A stretch of DNA of 64,000 bases from Variovorax sp. 770b2 (GCF_900115685.1 NZ_FOXJ01000001.1:1211796-1275795), one strand, 5' to 3'. Positions 20,149-29,249 are shown, counted from the stretch's first letter. Notes: a model not told the origin generated them from the letters alone. Translations and numbers: made by a program.

Positions 20149-20787
20149 TCAGTGCGCGATATGCAATCCGCACTCGCGGTTGTCTTCGCCCTTGGTCGGG
20201 TCCACGTAGTCGAAGTTGTTGGGCAGGCCGTGTGCCGTGCAGTACTCGTACAACTCCTTGGACGACCAGTGCAGGAGCGGCGCGACCTTGATGAGGCCGT
20301 CCGGGTTGACGCTCACCGGGTCCATCTGCGCGCGCACGGCCGTGTCGGTGGCCCGCAGCGCGGTGAACCACACCTTGGGCGCCGTCTCCCGCAGCGCGCG
20401 GGCAAAGGGCTCCAGCTTCACCTCTTCGGTGAAGGCGGCGTGGCGCGGATCGTCCAGTGCCGGCGTCGGGCCTTCCACCGCTTCGCGATGCGCACGCGAG
20501 CGGCGCGGCAGGTAGATGTGCAGGTCCAGGCCCAGCTGCTTGGTCACCTCGTCGGCAAAGCGGTAGGTGGCCTCGGTGTTGTAGCCGTTGTCCATCCAGA
20601 CCACCGGCACATCGCGCCTGGCGCGCGTGACCATGTGCAGGATCACAGCCTCGAACGGGCGGAAGTTGGTGGTGATGATCGAAGGCTGGCCGAGGCCGAT
20701 CGCCCAGTCCACCAGGCCTTCGGCGTTGCGGCCGAGGTCGGTGTTGATGCGCGCGAAGTCGAAGTCGATGTCGGTGGCGATGCTCAT
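20149..20787 (-). CDS. cysH: Phosphoadenylyl-sulfate (PAPS/APS) reductase family protein
   Basis: 212 residues from the ATG at 20787, preceded by AAGG at eight bases; a longer in-frame start upstream has no support. Family features are the phosphosulfate-binding core and the C-terminal ECGLH motif, whose cysteine attacks the sulfur to form the thiosulfonate intermediate. The CC...CxxC cysteines that bind a 4Fe-4S cluster in APS reductases are absent. In place of CCRxRKxxPL the protein has EEVKLEPFARAL, like the E. coli PAPS enzyme. That predicts PAPS as substrate, which would need an APS kinase; none is in this window. It sits 13 bases after the DUF934 gene. Confidence 0.92.
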   Translation of the reverse strand: MSIATDIDFDFARINTDLGRNAEGLVDWAIGLGQPSIITTNFRPFEAVILHMVTRARRDVPVVWMDNGYNTEATYRFADEVTKQLGLDLHIYLPRRSRAHREAVEGPTPALDDPRHAAFTEEVKLEPFARALRETAPKVWFTALRATDTAVRAQMDPVSVNPDGLIKVAPLLHWSSKELYEYCTAHGLPNNFDYVDPTKGEDNRECGLHIAH

Positions 20788-20800
20788 GTCGAAAGCCTTC

Positions 20801-21196
20801 TCAGTTGCCGGCCACGAAGTGCGGCGCGGTCTTGACCGCATCGCCCTGGTAGAAGGCGGCAAAGCGGTCGAACTGGCGCTGCGCGTCGGAGGCGTCCACG
20901 CCTTCTTTCAGCACGGCGCTGGAGAAGCCGGTGCGTTCCATCTGCACCAGCTGGTCGATCAGCACGTCGCCCGTGGCGCGGATGTCGCCCGTGAAGCCCA
21001 GCCGGCGACGCAGCAGGAAGGCCTGGCTGTACGCGCGGCCGTCGGTGAACTTCGGAAAGCTCAGGTCGATGCGCTCGATGTCGGCCAGGCACACCTCGAT
21101 GGCGAGCGGGTCGGCATCGTTGGCCAGTTGCAGCACCTTCGGATCGCCGTCGTCGATGTGGTCTTCGGCGGCCAGGATGTTCAGCGTCCTGTTCAT
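20801..21196 (-). CDS. DUF934 family protein of the sulfate assimilation operon
   Basis: 131 residues, soluble. The conserved core (DLSFPKFTDGRAYSQAFLLRRRLGF, about residues 46-70, then GDIRATGDVLIDQL) is diagnostic of DUF934, long annotated as oxidoreductase probably involved in sulfite reduction. No cofactor motif is visible. The ATG overlaps the cysI stop as ATGA and has GGAGG seven bases before it, so it is co-translated with sulfite reductase. Its constant position between cysI and cysH in beta- and gammaproteobacteria suggests a structural or electron-transfer partner role; the biochemical role is not settled by sequence. Confidence 0.93.
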   Translation of the reverse strand: MNRTLNILAAEDHIDDGDPKVLQLANDADPLAIEVCLADIERIDLSFPKFTDGRAYSQAFLLRRRLGFTGDIRATGDVLIDQLVQMERTGFSSAVLKEGVDASDAQRQFDRFAAFYQGDAVKTAPHFVAGN

Positions 21197-22971
21197 GCTG
21201 CTTCCTCCACCTTGAATCGCGCACCGTTGGCCGCGGCCTTGAACGGGTCGGGGCCCACGCGGCGCAGCGTGTCGATGAAGGTCTCGCCCGACACGCGCGT
21301 GTCGCGGTAGGTGGTGAGCACGGCTTCGATGACGCCCGGCACTTCGGCCGCGGAGAACGAGGGGCCCACGGCCTTGCCGGCCACCGGCGCGCCGCTGAGC
21401 GCGGAACCGTCGGAGCCGCCCAGCGACACCTGGTACCACTCCTTGCCGTCCTTGTCGACGCCCAGGATGCCGATGTGGCCGCTGTGGTGGTGGCCGCAGG
21501 AGTTGATGCAGCCGCTGATGTGCAGGTCGATCTCGCCCAGGTCGTCGAGCTCGTCGAGGTCCTGGTAGCGCTCGGTGATGGCTTCGGCGATCGGGATGGA
21601 GCGCGCGTTGGCCAGCGCGCAGAAGTCGCCGCCGGGGCAGGCGATCATGTCGGTCAGCAGGTGCACGTTGGCGCTGGCCAGGCCTGCGGCGCGGGCGGCG
21701 AGCCACAGCGCGTGCAGGTCTTCGGCATGCACCCAGGGCAGCACCACGTTCTGGTCGTGCGTCACGCGGGCTTCGCCGGCCGAGAAGCGGTCGGCCAGCA
21801 GCGCGAGCGTGTCCAGCTGGTCGGCCGATGCATCGCCGGGCGCCTGCTTCAGGCGCTTGAACGACAGCGTGACGGCGCGCAGCGCAGGGTTCTTGTGCGG
21901 CGCGACGTTGCGGGCGAGCCAGCGCGCGAACTGCACGTCGTCGGCGGCCTGGGCGCGCAGCTCGGCGTCGGTCTTCTCGGCGCTTTGCAGCACGCGGGTG
22001 GCCAGCGTCGGCGGCACGAAGGAGGCGGCCACGCGGTCGTACTCTTCCTGCGTGATGGTGTGCGGTGCGCCGTCGTGTTCGAGGATCTGCTTGTACTCGG
22101 CGTCCACGTCGTCGATGTAGCGCTGGCCTTCGGCCTTCACCAGGATCTTGATGCGCGCCTTGTAGATGTTGTCGCGGCGGCCATAGCGGTTGTAGACACG
22201 GATCACCGCTTCGAGGTAATTCATGATCTGCTGCCACGGCAGGAACTCGCGCAGCACGGTGCCGATGATGGGCGTGCGGCCCATGCCGCCACCTACCTGC
22301 ACGCGGAAGCCGATTTCGCCCGCTTCGTTCTTCACCACGTGCAGGCCCACGTCGTGCCAGCCGGTGGCGGCGCGGTCTTCGGTGGCGCCGGTGATGGCGA
22401 TCTTGAACTTGCGCGGCAGGAAGGCGAATTCAGGGTGCAGCGTGCTCCACTGGCGCATGATTTCCGCGAACGGACGCGGATCGGCGATCTCGTCGACGGC
22501 GATGCCGGCGCGCTCGTCGCTGGTGATGTTGCGGATGCAGTTGCCGCTGGTCTGGATGCCGTGCATGTCCACCGAGGCCAACAGGTCCATCACGTCGGCC
22601 GACTTGGCCAGCGGAATCCAGTTGTACTGGACGTTCTGGCGTGTCGAGAAGTGGGCGTAGTGGGTCGGGAGCTTGTGGCTGCCGAGCAGGCCCTGCGTCT
22701 CGATGGCCTTCCGGTAGACCTCGGCCTCGGGCTCGTCGTATTCGCGGGCGATCTTTGCCAGCACGCGCAATTGGCGGCTCGAGAGCTCGCCGTAGGGCAC
22801 CGCGACGCGCAGCATCGGCGCGTAGCGCTGGACGTACCAGCCGTTTTGCAGCCGCAGCGGGCGGAACTCGTCCTCGTGCAGGCGGCCCTTTTGCCAGCGC
22901 TCGAGCTGGTCTCTGAACTGGGCGGCCCGTTGGTGAACGAACTGGCGATCGAATTCTGTGTATTGGTACAT
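21193..22971 (-). CDS. cysI: Assimilatory sulfite reductase, sirohaem/4Fe-4S hemoprotein
   Basis: 592 residues from the ATG at 22971 (MYQYTEFD, the usual start of betaproteobacterial proteins); an in-frame TTG 45 bases upstream is less likely. The two ferredoxin-like half domains and the sirohaem domains are present. Cluster ligands are visible as CPGGDFC (near residue 445) and CINSCGHHHSGH (near 489), the C-x5-C...C-x3-C arrangement. It reduces sulfite to sulfide with six electrons. No CysJ flavoprotein gene is in the operon, so electrons probably come through ferredoxin. It is the first gene of the operon, preceded by a promoter region rich in CTTAT/ATAAG motifs. Confidence 0.95.
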   Translation of the reverse strand: MYQYTEFDRQFVHQRAAQFRDQLERWQKGRLHEDEFRPLRLQNGWYVQRYAPMLRVAVPYGELSSRQLRVLAKIAREYDEPEAEVYRKAIETQGLLGSHKLPTHYAHFSTRQNVQYNWIPLAKSADVMDLLASVDMHGIQTSGNCIRNITSDERAGIAVDEIADPRPFAEIMRQWSTLHPEFAFLPRKFKIAITGATEDRAATGWHDVGLHVVKNEAGEIGFRVQVGGGMGRTPIIGTVLREFLPWQQIMNYLEAVIRVYNRYGRRDNIYKARIKILVKAEGQRYIDDVDAEYKQILEHDGAPHTITQEEYDRVAASFVPPTLATRVLQSAEKTDAELRAQAADDVQFARWLARNVAPHKNPALRAVTLSFKRLKQAPGDASADQLDTLALLADRFSAGEARVTHDQNVVLPWVHAEDLHALWLAARAAGLASANVHLLTDMIACPGGDFCALANARSIPIAEAITERYQDLDELDDLGEIDLHISGCINSCGHHHSGHIGILGVDKDGKEWYQVSLGGSDGSALSGAPVAGKAVGPSFSAAEVPGVIEAVLTTYRDTRVSGETFIDTLRRVGPDPFKAAANGARFKVEEAA

Positions 22972-23272
22972 CGTGCGTATGTGTCTTGAAGTGCGGTGCG
23001 TCCAGCGCCCCAGCAAGAAGCCGAGATTCTGAAAGCGCGCCTTATGGAAACAAACTATTTTTTGGTTCGCGCTTTATGCGGATAAGCTTATTCACCAGTA
23101 TCCATGCGGGTTTCGGGACGGTTGAATGCTTATTCCGGATAAGGCCGGCGGGCCGGAAACCGGTTGCCGGACCCAAGGATTCTAGGAATGGAAAGAAGCC
23201 CGCGCGGGCGCACGGGAGTGCCCGGGCCCTTTGTTCTTGTGGCAGGGCGCCTGGCTTTGCTATCGTCCGCCG
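22972..23272. promoter_or_regulatory. Promoter region of the cys operon with CTTAT/ATAAG inverted motifs
   Basis: 301 bases without a gene. The part nearest cysI is AT-rich. ATAAGCTTAT (23082-23091) is a perfect palindrome, and CTTAT (23129-23133) faces ATAAG (23139-23143) across five bases. LysR-type CysB regulators bind AT-rich sites of this general type upstream of sulfur genes; the assignment to CysB is inference. The region also carries the promoter of the divergent membrane protein gene. Confidence 0.45.
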
Positions 23273-23860
23273 ATGGAGCCCACCCCACCCGATCCCGCCG
23301 TCTTCATCCACATCAAGGTGGCCATCGGCATGGTGGTCAGCCTGGCCATCGCCAGCGTGCTGACTGGCGTGGCGCGCTTCGTCCAGCACCCGCATCGCCA
23401 CAAGCCCGACTGGATCCACCTCGCATGGGCGCTGTCCATGCTGCTGTCGATGCTGCACTTCTGGTGGTGGGAGTACCGGCTGTCGGCCTTGAGCTGGCGC
23501 TTCGAGCTCTACCTGTTCGTGATGTGCTTCGCCATCCTCTACTACCTGATGTGCGCGGTGCTGTTTCCCTCGGACATCGCCGAGTACGACGGCTACGGCG
23601 ATTACTTCATGTCGCGCCGGCGTTGGTTCTTCGCGCTGCTGGCCGTGTCGGTCGCCTTCGACGGCATCGATTCGCTGCTGAAAGGGCGCGACCATTTCGC
23701 GGCCTTCGGCATCGAGTACCCGCTGCGGATCACGGCGTACTTCGTGCTGGCCGGCGTGGCCGCCTGGACCGCGAACCGGCGCTTTCACGCCAGCCTGGCG
23801 GTGGGCAACGTGCTCTACCAGTTGTCCTGGATCCTGCGCGGCTTCGACGTGCTGGCCTGA
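23273..23860 (+). CDS. Integral membrane protein of unknown function
   Basis: 195 residues from the ATG at 23273; an upstream in-frame TTG (23231) adds 14 residues without hydrophobic character. Five or six hydrophobic segments are visible: about 12-35, 46-66, 76-98, 112-130, 145-162 and perhaps 172-190. A WWWEY tryptophan cluster follows the second segment. I do not recognise a family or catalytic motif. It is monocistronic, divergent from the cys operon and convergent with the peptidase operon (15 bases between stops), so neighbours give no clear hint. Confidence 0.7.
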   Translation: MEPTPPDPAVFIHIKVAIGMVVSLAIASVLTGVARFVQHPHRHKPDWIHLAWALSMLLSMLHFWWWEYRLSALSWRFELYLFVMCFAILYYLMCAVLFPSDIAEYDGYGDYFMSRRRWFFALLAVSVAFDGIDSLLKGRDHFAAFGIEYPLRITAYFVLAGVAAWTANRRFHASLAVGNVLYQLSWILRGFDVLA

Positions 23861-23875
23861 AGCAGCGGCTGCGCC

Positions 23876-24697
23876 TCAGCGCAGCATCGACGACATGGCC
23901 GAGCAGCAGTTCAGCATGCGCACTGCCGCTTCCACCGTGTCGGCAGTAAAACGCAACGTGACGCCATCGACACGCTCGAAGGTCGGCCACTGGCAGAACA
24001 GGTCGGCCATCATCGGCGACTGGGTGCGCAGCGTGACCACCTGCGGGCCGTCGAAGACCAGCGGACTCGCATTGCCACGCGCAGCCAGCGCCTCGGCCAC
24101 GCCGGCTCGGATCGCCTTGCGCGATTGCTCCGGCGAGAGCGACACGCCGCTGTTGAAGCCGGTCGCCTTCTTGGTTTCCACGAAGGTCGCGTGCGGAAAG
24201 AGCGCGCGGTTCTCGGCGATGAACGCATCGTCGCCGCTGCCCATCACCACGGGCACGCCGTATTCGCCGGCCAGCGCGCCGTAGATCCCGGCCTCGCCCA
24301 ACTCCTGATCCCCAAACCGGATGCCCGCGAAGGCAAAGCCGTTGATCGTGTGCGCAAGGATGCCGCGGCCCTGCGCGCGCGAGTGGTAGCCGACCATGCA
24401 GACCGCCTCGACGCCGTCTTCCTCCACGCCCGCCACCATGCTCAGGTAGCGCGGCTTGCCCTGCACGACGCGGGCGCGCGCATCGAGCACGTCCGGCGGC
24501 ATGTTGCGAAAGCCGCCGTGCGAGTCGTTCACCAGCACCTCGGTGGCGCCCGCGTCGAAGGCGCCGGCAATCGCCGCGTTGGCCTCGTGCGCCATCAAGA
24601 GGCGCGCGCGTTCGTACTCGGGGTTGCCTTGCCGTGCCTGCTCGTGGTGGTAGACGCCCGCAACGCCTTCGATGTCGGTGGAGATCAGGACTTTCAT
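23876..24697 (-). CDS. M55-family D-aminopeptidase (DppA-like)
   Basis: 273 residues, close to Bacillus DppA. The zinc ligands match in position: Asp8 and Glu10 in STDIEGVAG, His60 in NDSHGG, a histidine near 105 in GYHSRAQ and a glutamate near 135. DppA removes N-terminal D-amino acids from short peptides. The start overlaps the stop of the P1 peptidase gene (ATGA), making it the last gene of the glutathione/peptide operon. It probably processes imported peptides such as cell-wall fragments. An upstream in-frame start would add residues unlike the family. Confidence 0.92.
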   Translation of the reverse strand: MKVLISTDIEGVAGVYHHEQARQGNPEYERARLLMAHEANAAIAGAFDAGATEVLVNDSHGGFRNMPPDVLDARARVVQGKPRYLSMVAGVEEDGVEAVCMVGYHSRAQGRGILAHTINGFAFAGIRFGDQELGEAGIYGALAGEYGVPVVMGSGDDAFIAENRALFPHATFVETKKATGFNSGVSLSPEQSRKAIRAGVAEALAARGNASPLVFDGPQVVTLRTQSPMMADLFCQWPTFERVDGVTLRFTADTVEAAVRMLNCCSAMSSMLR

Positions 24698-25767
24698 GAG
24701 GGGACCCGCGATTCGGCGAAAGAAGAAAGGGAAGAGGGTGGCAGCACTTCGGACAGCGCCGCCCGGTGATTGCCGTCGCGGCCCGTCACGGCCGTCGCGC
24801 GCCAGAGCGCATGAAGAATGGCCTGCTCGGTGCTGTCGGCCGCGGCCTGGAAGAGGCCGTCGAGCAGCCCGTCGTGCACCATCGCGATCGTCGGCATCGG
24901 GCGGTCGACGCGGTCGGGCACGGTGTAGGCGGTCGAGAAGGCCAGCACGATGTCGCCGCTGCCATGCCCGAAGACCGAGCCCGTGCGCGCCAGCCCCGCG
25001 CCCGCGCGCAGCGCGAGGCGGCGCAGTTGGCGCGCGTCGAGCGGTGCATCGGTGGCGACGACGATGATGATCGAGCCCTTTTCGGGCTCCTTGCATTCGG
25101 GCGTGCCTGGCGCCGCCAATCGCTCGCCGACCGCATGCCCGGCCAGCACCAGCTGCGGCTGGCGCCCGTAGTTCGCCAGCACGAGCGTGCCCACCGTATG
25201 CACCTCGCCGCAGGGCGAGGACACGCGCCGCGAGGCGCTGCCGATGCCGCCCTTGAGCTGGAAGCTGGACATGCCGCGCCCCGCGCCGACCGAGCCTTGC
25301 GCGAAGTCGCTAGTGGCGGCATCGTGCGCCTGCAGGTAATCGGCCTCCGTCACGGCCAGCCGCTGGATGTCGTTCAAGAAGCCGTCGTTGCACTCGAAGA
25401 CCAGCGGGTTCACCGTGGGCAGCGACCGGCCGCTCTCGGGGTTGGCGGCCACGCAATGCCGGATCTGCGCCGTGCCCACCGTGCCGACCGAGAAGGTGTT
25501 GGTCAGCGCAATCGGCGTCTCCAGCACGCCGAGCTCCGCGAGCTGCACCAGCCCCACGCTCTTGCCGAAGCCGTTGAGCACCACGGCCGCGGCCGGCACC
25601 TTGTCGCGGAACGGATCGCCCGCATGTGGGCGGATCACCGTCACGCCCGTCTGCACGCCGCCGTCGTCCAGCGTCCGGTGGCCGACCGTGACGCCTTCGA
25701 CGTCGGTGATGGCGTTGCGCGGGCCCTGGATGAGGGTGCCGATGTAGGGCAGGGGAGTCGATGACAT
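24694..25767 (-). CDS. P1 (S58) family peptidase, DmpA-type L-aminopeptidase/D-esterase
   Basis: 357 residues. The N-terminal ITDVEGVTVGH, the NTFSVGTVG segment and GRGMSSFQLKGGIGSASR are hallmarks of DmpA-like enzymes, which cleave themselves into two chains to expose an N-terminal nucleophile. The conserved region TVGTLVLANYG near residue 200 corresponds to the part around the processing site; I cannot fix the exact bond by eye. Substrates in the family include beta-peptides and amino-acid amides. It follows gsiD by 12 bases and overlaps dppA. Confidence 0.9.
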   Translation of the reverse strand: MSSTPLPYIGTLIQGPRNAITDVEGVTVGHRTLDDGGVQTGVTVIRPHAGDPFRDKVPAAAVVLNGFGKSVGLVQLAELGVLETPIALTNTFSVGTVGTAQIRHCVAANPESGRSLPTVNPLVFECNDGFLNDIQRLAVTEADYLQAHDAATSDFAQGSVGAGRGMSSFQLKGGIGSASRRVSSPCGEVHTVGTLVLANYGRQPQLVLAGHAVGERLAAPGTPECKEPEKGSIIIVVATDAPLDARQLRRLALRAGAGLARTGSVFGHGSGDIVLAFSTAYTVPDRVDRPMPTIAMVHDGLLDGLFQAAADSTEQAILHALWRATAVTGRDGNHRAALSEVLPPSSLSSFAESRVPS

Positions 25768-25779
25768 GAAGAAAGCGGA

Positions 25780-26706
25780 TTACTCGCGGTCGATCTTCGG
25801 ATCGAGCGCATCGCGCAGGGCATCGCCCAGCAGGTTGAAGGCGAGCACGGTGAAGAAGATGGCCAGGCTCGGGAACAACGCCACGTGCGGCGAGGTCACC
25901 ATGTCCGCGCGCGCTTCGCTGAGCATCGCGCCCCACTCGGGCGTTGGCGGCTGCGCGCCCATGCCCAGGAACGAGAGGCTGGCCGCCGTGATGATCGAGG
26001 TGCCCACGCGCATCGAGAAATACACCACGATCGAGGAGATCGTGCCCGGCAGGATGTGCCGCACGATGATGGTCCAGTCCGACGCGCCGATGCTGCGCTC
26101 GGCCTCGATGTAGGTCTGCTGCTTCAACACCAGCGTGTTGCCGCGCACGAGCCGCGCGAAGGCCGGCACGCTGAACACCGACACCGCGACCACCACGTTG
26201 GTCATGCTGCTGCCCAAAATGGCGACCACGCCCAGTGCCAGCAGGATGCCGGGAAAGGCGAACAGCACGTCCGAGATGCGCATCACGATGCGGTCCCACC
26301 AGCCTTCGTAGTAGCCCGCCAGCAGCCCGAAGGCCGTGCCGATGAAGCCGCCCACCAGCACCGACAGAAAGCCCGCCATCAGCGAGATGCGCGCGCCCGC
26401 CAGGATGCGGCTGAAGATGTCGCGGCCCAGCGGGTCGACGCCGAACCAGTGCGTGGCCGAGGGGCCGCTGTTCAGCATGTCGTAGTCGAAGAAGTTCTCC
26501 GGATCGAAAGGCACGATCCACGGCGCGAACACCGCGACGAACACCAGCAGCAACACGAAGATCGCGGCCACGATGCCCACGGGCTGCTTCTTGAAGCGGC
26601 GCCAGCATTCGCCCCAGGGCGTGCGGACCTTGCCCGCGATCTGGACGGCCGCGACCGGTGTCGTTGGAATGAGGGTTTCGGCAGGCACGCCGGAAGCTTG
26701 CGTCAT
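25780..26706 (-). CDS. gsiD: Peptide/glutathione ABC transporter permease GsiD
   Basis: 308 residues from the ATG at 26706, which has a GTGAG box and lies 10 bases after the gsiC stop; longer in-frame starts would run into gsiC. It is a DppC-type permease: an N-terminal cytoplasmic tail, a first helix at about 50-72, the OppC N-terminal region, then the BPD_transp_1 domain with the EAA loop ([20 protein letters not shown]). E. coli GsiD is 303 residues. It pairs with GsiC to form the inner-membrane channel. Confidence 0.93.
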   Translation of the reverse strand: MTQASGVPAETLIPTTPVAAVQIAGKVRTPWGECWRRFKKQPVGIVAAIFVLLLVFVAVFAPWIVPFDPENFFDYDMLNSGPSATHWFGVDPLGRDIFSRILAGARISLMAGFLSVLVGGFIGTAFGLLAGYYEGWWDRIVMRISDVLFAFPGILLALGVVAILGSSMTNVVVAVSVFSVPAFARLVRGNTLVLKQQTYIEAERSIGASDWTIIVRHILPGTISSIVVYFSMRVGTSIITAASLSFLGMGAQPPTPEWGAMLSEARADMVTSPHVALFPSLAIFFTVLAFNLLGDALRDALDPKIDRE

Positions 26707-26716
26707 GGCTGCTTGC

Positions 26717-27637
26717 TCACTTGTAGCGGATGGTCGGGTTGATGTAGCCATAGAGCACATCGACCACGAGGTTGATCAGGATGAATTCGAGCGAGAACAG
26801 CAGCACCAGCGTCTGGATGACGGGGTAGTCGCGCATCTGCACGGCATCGACCAGCAGGCGGCCCAGGCCCGGCCAGTTGAACACCGCCTCCACAAGGATG
26901 GAGCCGCCGAGCAGGAAGCCGAACTGCAGGCCCATCATCGTCACCACGGGGATCAGCGCGTTGCGCAGCGTGTGCTTGAAGATCACCCGGGATTCGTGCA
27001 CGCCCTTGGCGCGCGCGGTGCGAACGAAATCTTCCTGGATCACCTCGACGAACGAGGCCCGCGTGAAGCGCGCCATCACGGCCGCCACGGCCGCACCCAA
27101 GGTGATCGAGGGCAGGATGTAGTGCTTCCAGGTCGCGGCGCCCACCGTGGGGAGCCAGCCCAGTTGCACCGAGAAGATCTGCATCAGCAGCATGCCCAGT
27201 GCAAATGCGGGAAATGAAATGCCCGACACGGCGAGCGTCATGCCCAGCCGGTCCGGCCACTTGTTGCGGTACACCGCCGAGACGATGCCGATGCCCATGC
27301 CGAAGATCACCGCCCACACCATGCTGGTGATGGTCAGCATCACCGTCGGAAAGAAACGCTCGCCGATTTCCGTCGACACCGGCCGCCGCGTGCGGATCGA
27401 GGTGCCGAAGTCGCCTTGCAGCATGTGGGTGAAGAAGCTCACGAACTGCTGCGGCAGCGGCTTGTCCAGGCCGAGCTCGGCGCGGACCATGGCCACGGTC
27501 TGCTCGTCGGCCTCCTGGCCGGCGGCAAGTCGCGCCGGGTCGCCGGGCAGCATGTGGACGAACAGGAACACCAGCACGGCCACGATGAGCAGCGTGGGGA
27601 TCAGGCCCAACAGGCGTTTGAGAAAGTAATTCAGCAT
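26717..27637 (-). CDS. gsiC: Peptide/glutathione ABC transporter permease GsiC
   Basis: 306 residues, the same length as E. coli GsiC. The N-terminal helix (about 9-29) and the GDPA motif of DppB-type permeases are followed by five more helices and the EAA loop ([21 protein letters not shown]). It is the fourth structural gene in the order iaaA-gsiA-gsiB-gsiC-gsiD, which matches E. coli exactly. A strong stem-loop separates it from gsiB. Confidence 0.93.
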   Translation of the reverse strand: MLNYFLKRLLGLIPTLLIVAVLVFLFVHMLPGDPARLAAGQEADEQTVAMVRAELGLDKPLPQQFVSFFTHMLQGDFGTSIRTRRPVSTEIGERFFPTVMLTITSMVWAVIFGMGIGIVSAVYRNKWPDRLGMTLAVSGISFPAFALGMLLMQIFSVQLGWLPTVGAATWKHYILPSITLGAAVAAVMARFTRASFVEVIQEDFVRTARAKGVHESRVIFKHTLRNALIPVVTMMGLQFGFLLGGSILVEAVFNWPGLGRLLVDAVQMRDYPVIQTLVLLFSLEFILINLVVDVLYGYINPTIRYK

Positions 27638-27657
27638 GGGGTGCGGGTGTCGCGAAC

Positions 27658-27682
27658 GGGCGATGGCGCGGTGCCATCGCCC
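27658..27682 (-). other. Stem-loop between gsiB and gsiC (10-bp stem, 5-base loop)
   Basis: GGGCGATGGC (27658-27667) and GCCATCGCCC (27673-27682) form a perfect GC-rich hairpin in the 58-base gap between binding-protein and permease genes. No U-tract follows on the minus strand, so it is not a classical terminator. Such hairpins after binding-protein genes are known to protect upstream mRNA and raise binding-protein yield over permease; that role is inferred here. Confidence 0.65.
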
Positions 27683-27695
27683 GGTGCGCGCTCAA

Positions 27696-29249
27696 TCAGT
27701 TCGAGACAGCGATCGCGTCGATGTTGATGTTCGCGTCGGGCATCACGAACACACCGGAAAGACGCTTGGCGTGCGCCGACAGGTTCTGCTCGGTCACCAG
27801 CGGCACGCGCGGCAGGTCCTTGCGGATCTCGTCCTGCGCGGTCTTGTAGAGCGCGGCCTTTTCTTTGTCGTCCACCGTGATCAGCGCCTTGGCGAGCGCG
27901 TTGTCCACCACGTCGCTCTTGTAGAACGACATGTTGTTCAACTTCGGTGCCCACGATTCGGATGCGAACAGCGGACGCAGGCCCCAGTCGGCCTCACCCG
28001 TGGACGACGACCAGCCCGTGTAGTACATGCGCACCTTGGCCGTCTTCGGATCGGGCCATGCATCCACCAGCTCGGTGCGCTGGCCCACTTCGAGCGCCTG
28101 CACCTGCAGCTTGATGCCCACCTGCGCGAGCTGCTGCTGCACGAACTGGATGGTCTTCTGGCTGGTCGTGTTGTTGTACGCGCTCCACAGCACCGACTCG
28201 AAACCATTCGGGTAGCCGGCTTCGGCCAGCAGTTCCTTGGCCTTCTTCACGTCGTAGGGAATCGGCGCCATCTTCTCGGCGAACTTCACGCCCTGGGGCA
28301 TCACGCCCTGTGCGGGGAAGGCATAGCCGCCGAAGGCGACCTTCGACAGCGCTTCCTTGTTGATCGCGTAGCCGATGGCTTCGCGCACCTTCGGGTTGTC
28401 GTAAGGCTTCACCAGCATGTTGAAGGCCAGGAAGCGCGTGATGATCGAGGGCGAGGCCACCACTTCGAGCTTGTCGCTCTTCTTCAGCAGCTCGGCCTGT
28501 TCGTAGGGAATGGGGAACGCGAAGTCGGCTTCGCCGGTCTGCAGCATCGCGGCGCGGGTGTTGTTCTCCAGCACCGGCTTCCATTGCAGGTTGTCGATCT
28601 TGGGGAAGCCCTTCTTCCAGTAGCCGTCGAACTTCTTGGCCTTCACCGCATCGGTCTGCTTCCACTCGACGAACTCGAAGGGGCCGGTGCCCACGGGGTG
28701 GAAGGCGATGTCCTTGTTGCCCCACTTCTTGAGCGCGGCGGGCGAAATCATCGCGGCCGAGGCGTGGGCCAGCGAGTTGATGAAGGGGCCGAAGGGCTCC
28801 TTCAGCGTGATGCGCACGGTGGTCGGGTTCAGCGTCTCGACCTTGCCCACGCGGTTGAACTGGTTGTAGCGCAGCAGCTTGTTGTCCTGGTTCAGCACGC
28901 GATCGAGCGTGACCTTCACGGCTTCGGCGTTGAAGTCGGTGCCGTCGTGGAACTTGACGCCGCTGCGCAGCTTGATGGTGTAGACCAGGCCGTCCTTCGA
29001 AACTTCGTAGCCCTCGGCGAGCACGTTCTGCACCTTCAGGTCCTTGTCGAACTGGAAGAGACCTTCATAGAAGGTCTTGGTGACGGCGGTGGTGATGGTG
29101 GTGTTGGTGTTGTATGGGTCCAGCGTTTCCGGCTGGTAGCCGATCGACAGCACCACGTCTTTGGATGCCAGCGCCGCGCCCGATGCGGCCAACGCGGCCA
29201 GGCCCAGCAGTGCGGATGCCCATCGCAGGGAGGAAGAAGATTGCTTCAT
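27696..29249 (-). CDS. gsiB: Periplasmic glutathione/peptide-binding protein GsiB (SBP family 5)
   Basis: 517 residues (E. coli GsiB 512). A Sec signal peptide ends near residue 28 (ALAASGAALA-SK), and the family 5 signature around GYQPETLDPYNT follows. The protein binds glutathione or short peptides in the periplasm and delivers them to GsiCD. It lies directly after gsiA. Substrate identity is inferred from operon order and from the flanking IaaA peptidase. Confidence 0.93.
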   Translation of the reverse strand: MKQSSSSLRWASALLGLAALAASGAALASKDVVLSIGYQPETLDPYNTNTTITTAVTKTFYEGLFQFDKDLKVQNVLAEGYEVSKDGLVYTIKLRSGVKFHDGTDFNAEAVKVTLDRVLNQDNKLLRYNQFNRVGKVETLNPTTVRITLKEPFGPFINSLAHASAAMISPAALKKWGNKDIAFHPVGTGPFEFVEWKQTDAVKAKKFDGYWKKGFPKIDNLQWKPVLENNTRAAMLQTGEADFAFPIPYEQAELLKKSDKLEVVASPSIITRFLAFNMLVKPYDNPKVREAIGYAINKEALSKVAFGGYAFPAQGVMPQGVKFAEKMAPIPYDVKKAKELLAEAGYPNGFESVLWSAYNNTTSQKTIQFVQQQLAQVGIKLQVQALEVGQRTELVDAWPDPKTAKVRMYYTGWSSSTGEADWGLRPLFASESWAPKLNNMSFYKSDVVDNALAKALITVDDKEKAALYKTAQDEIRKDLPRVPLVTEQNLSAHAKRLSGVFVMPDANINIDAIAVSN

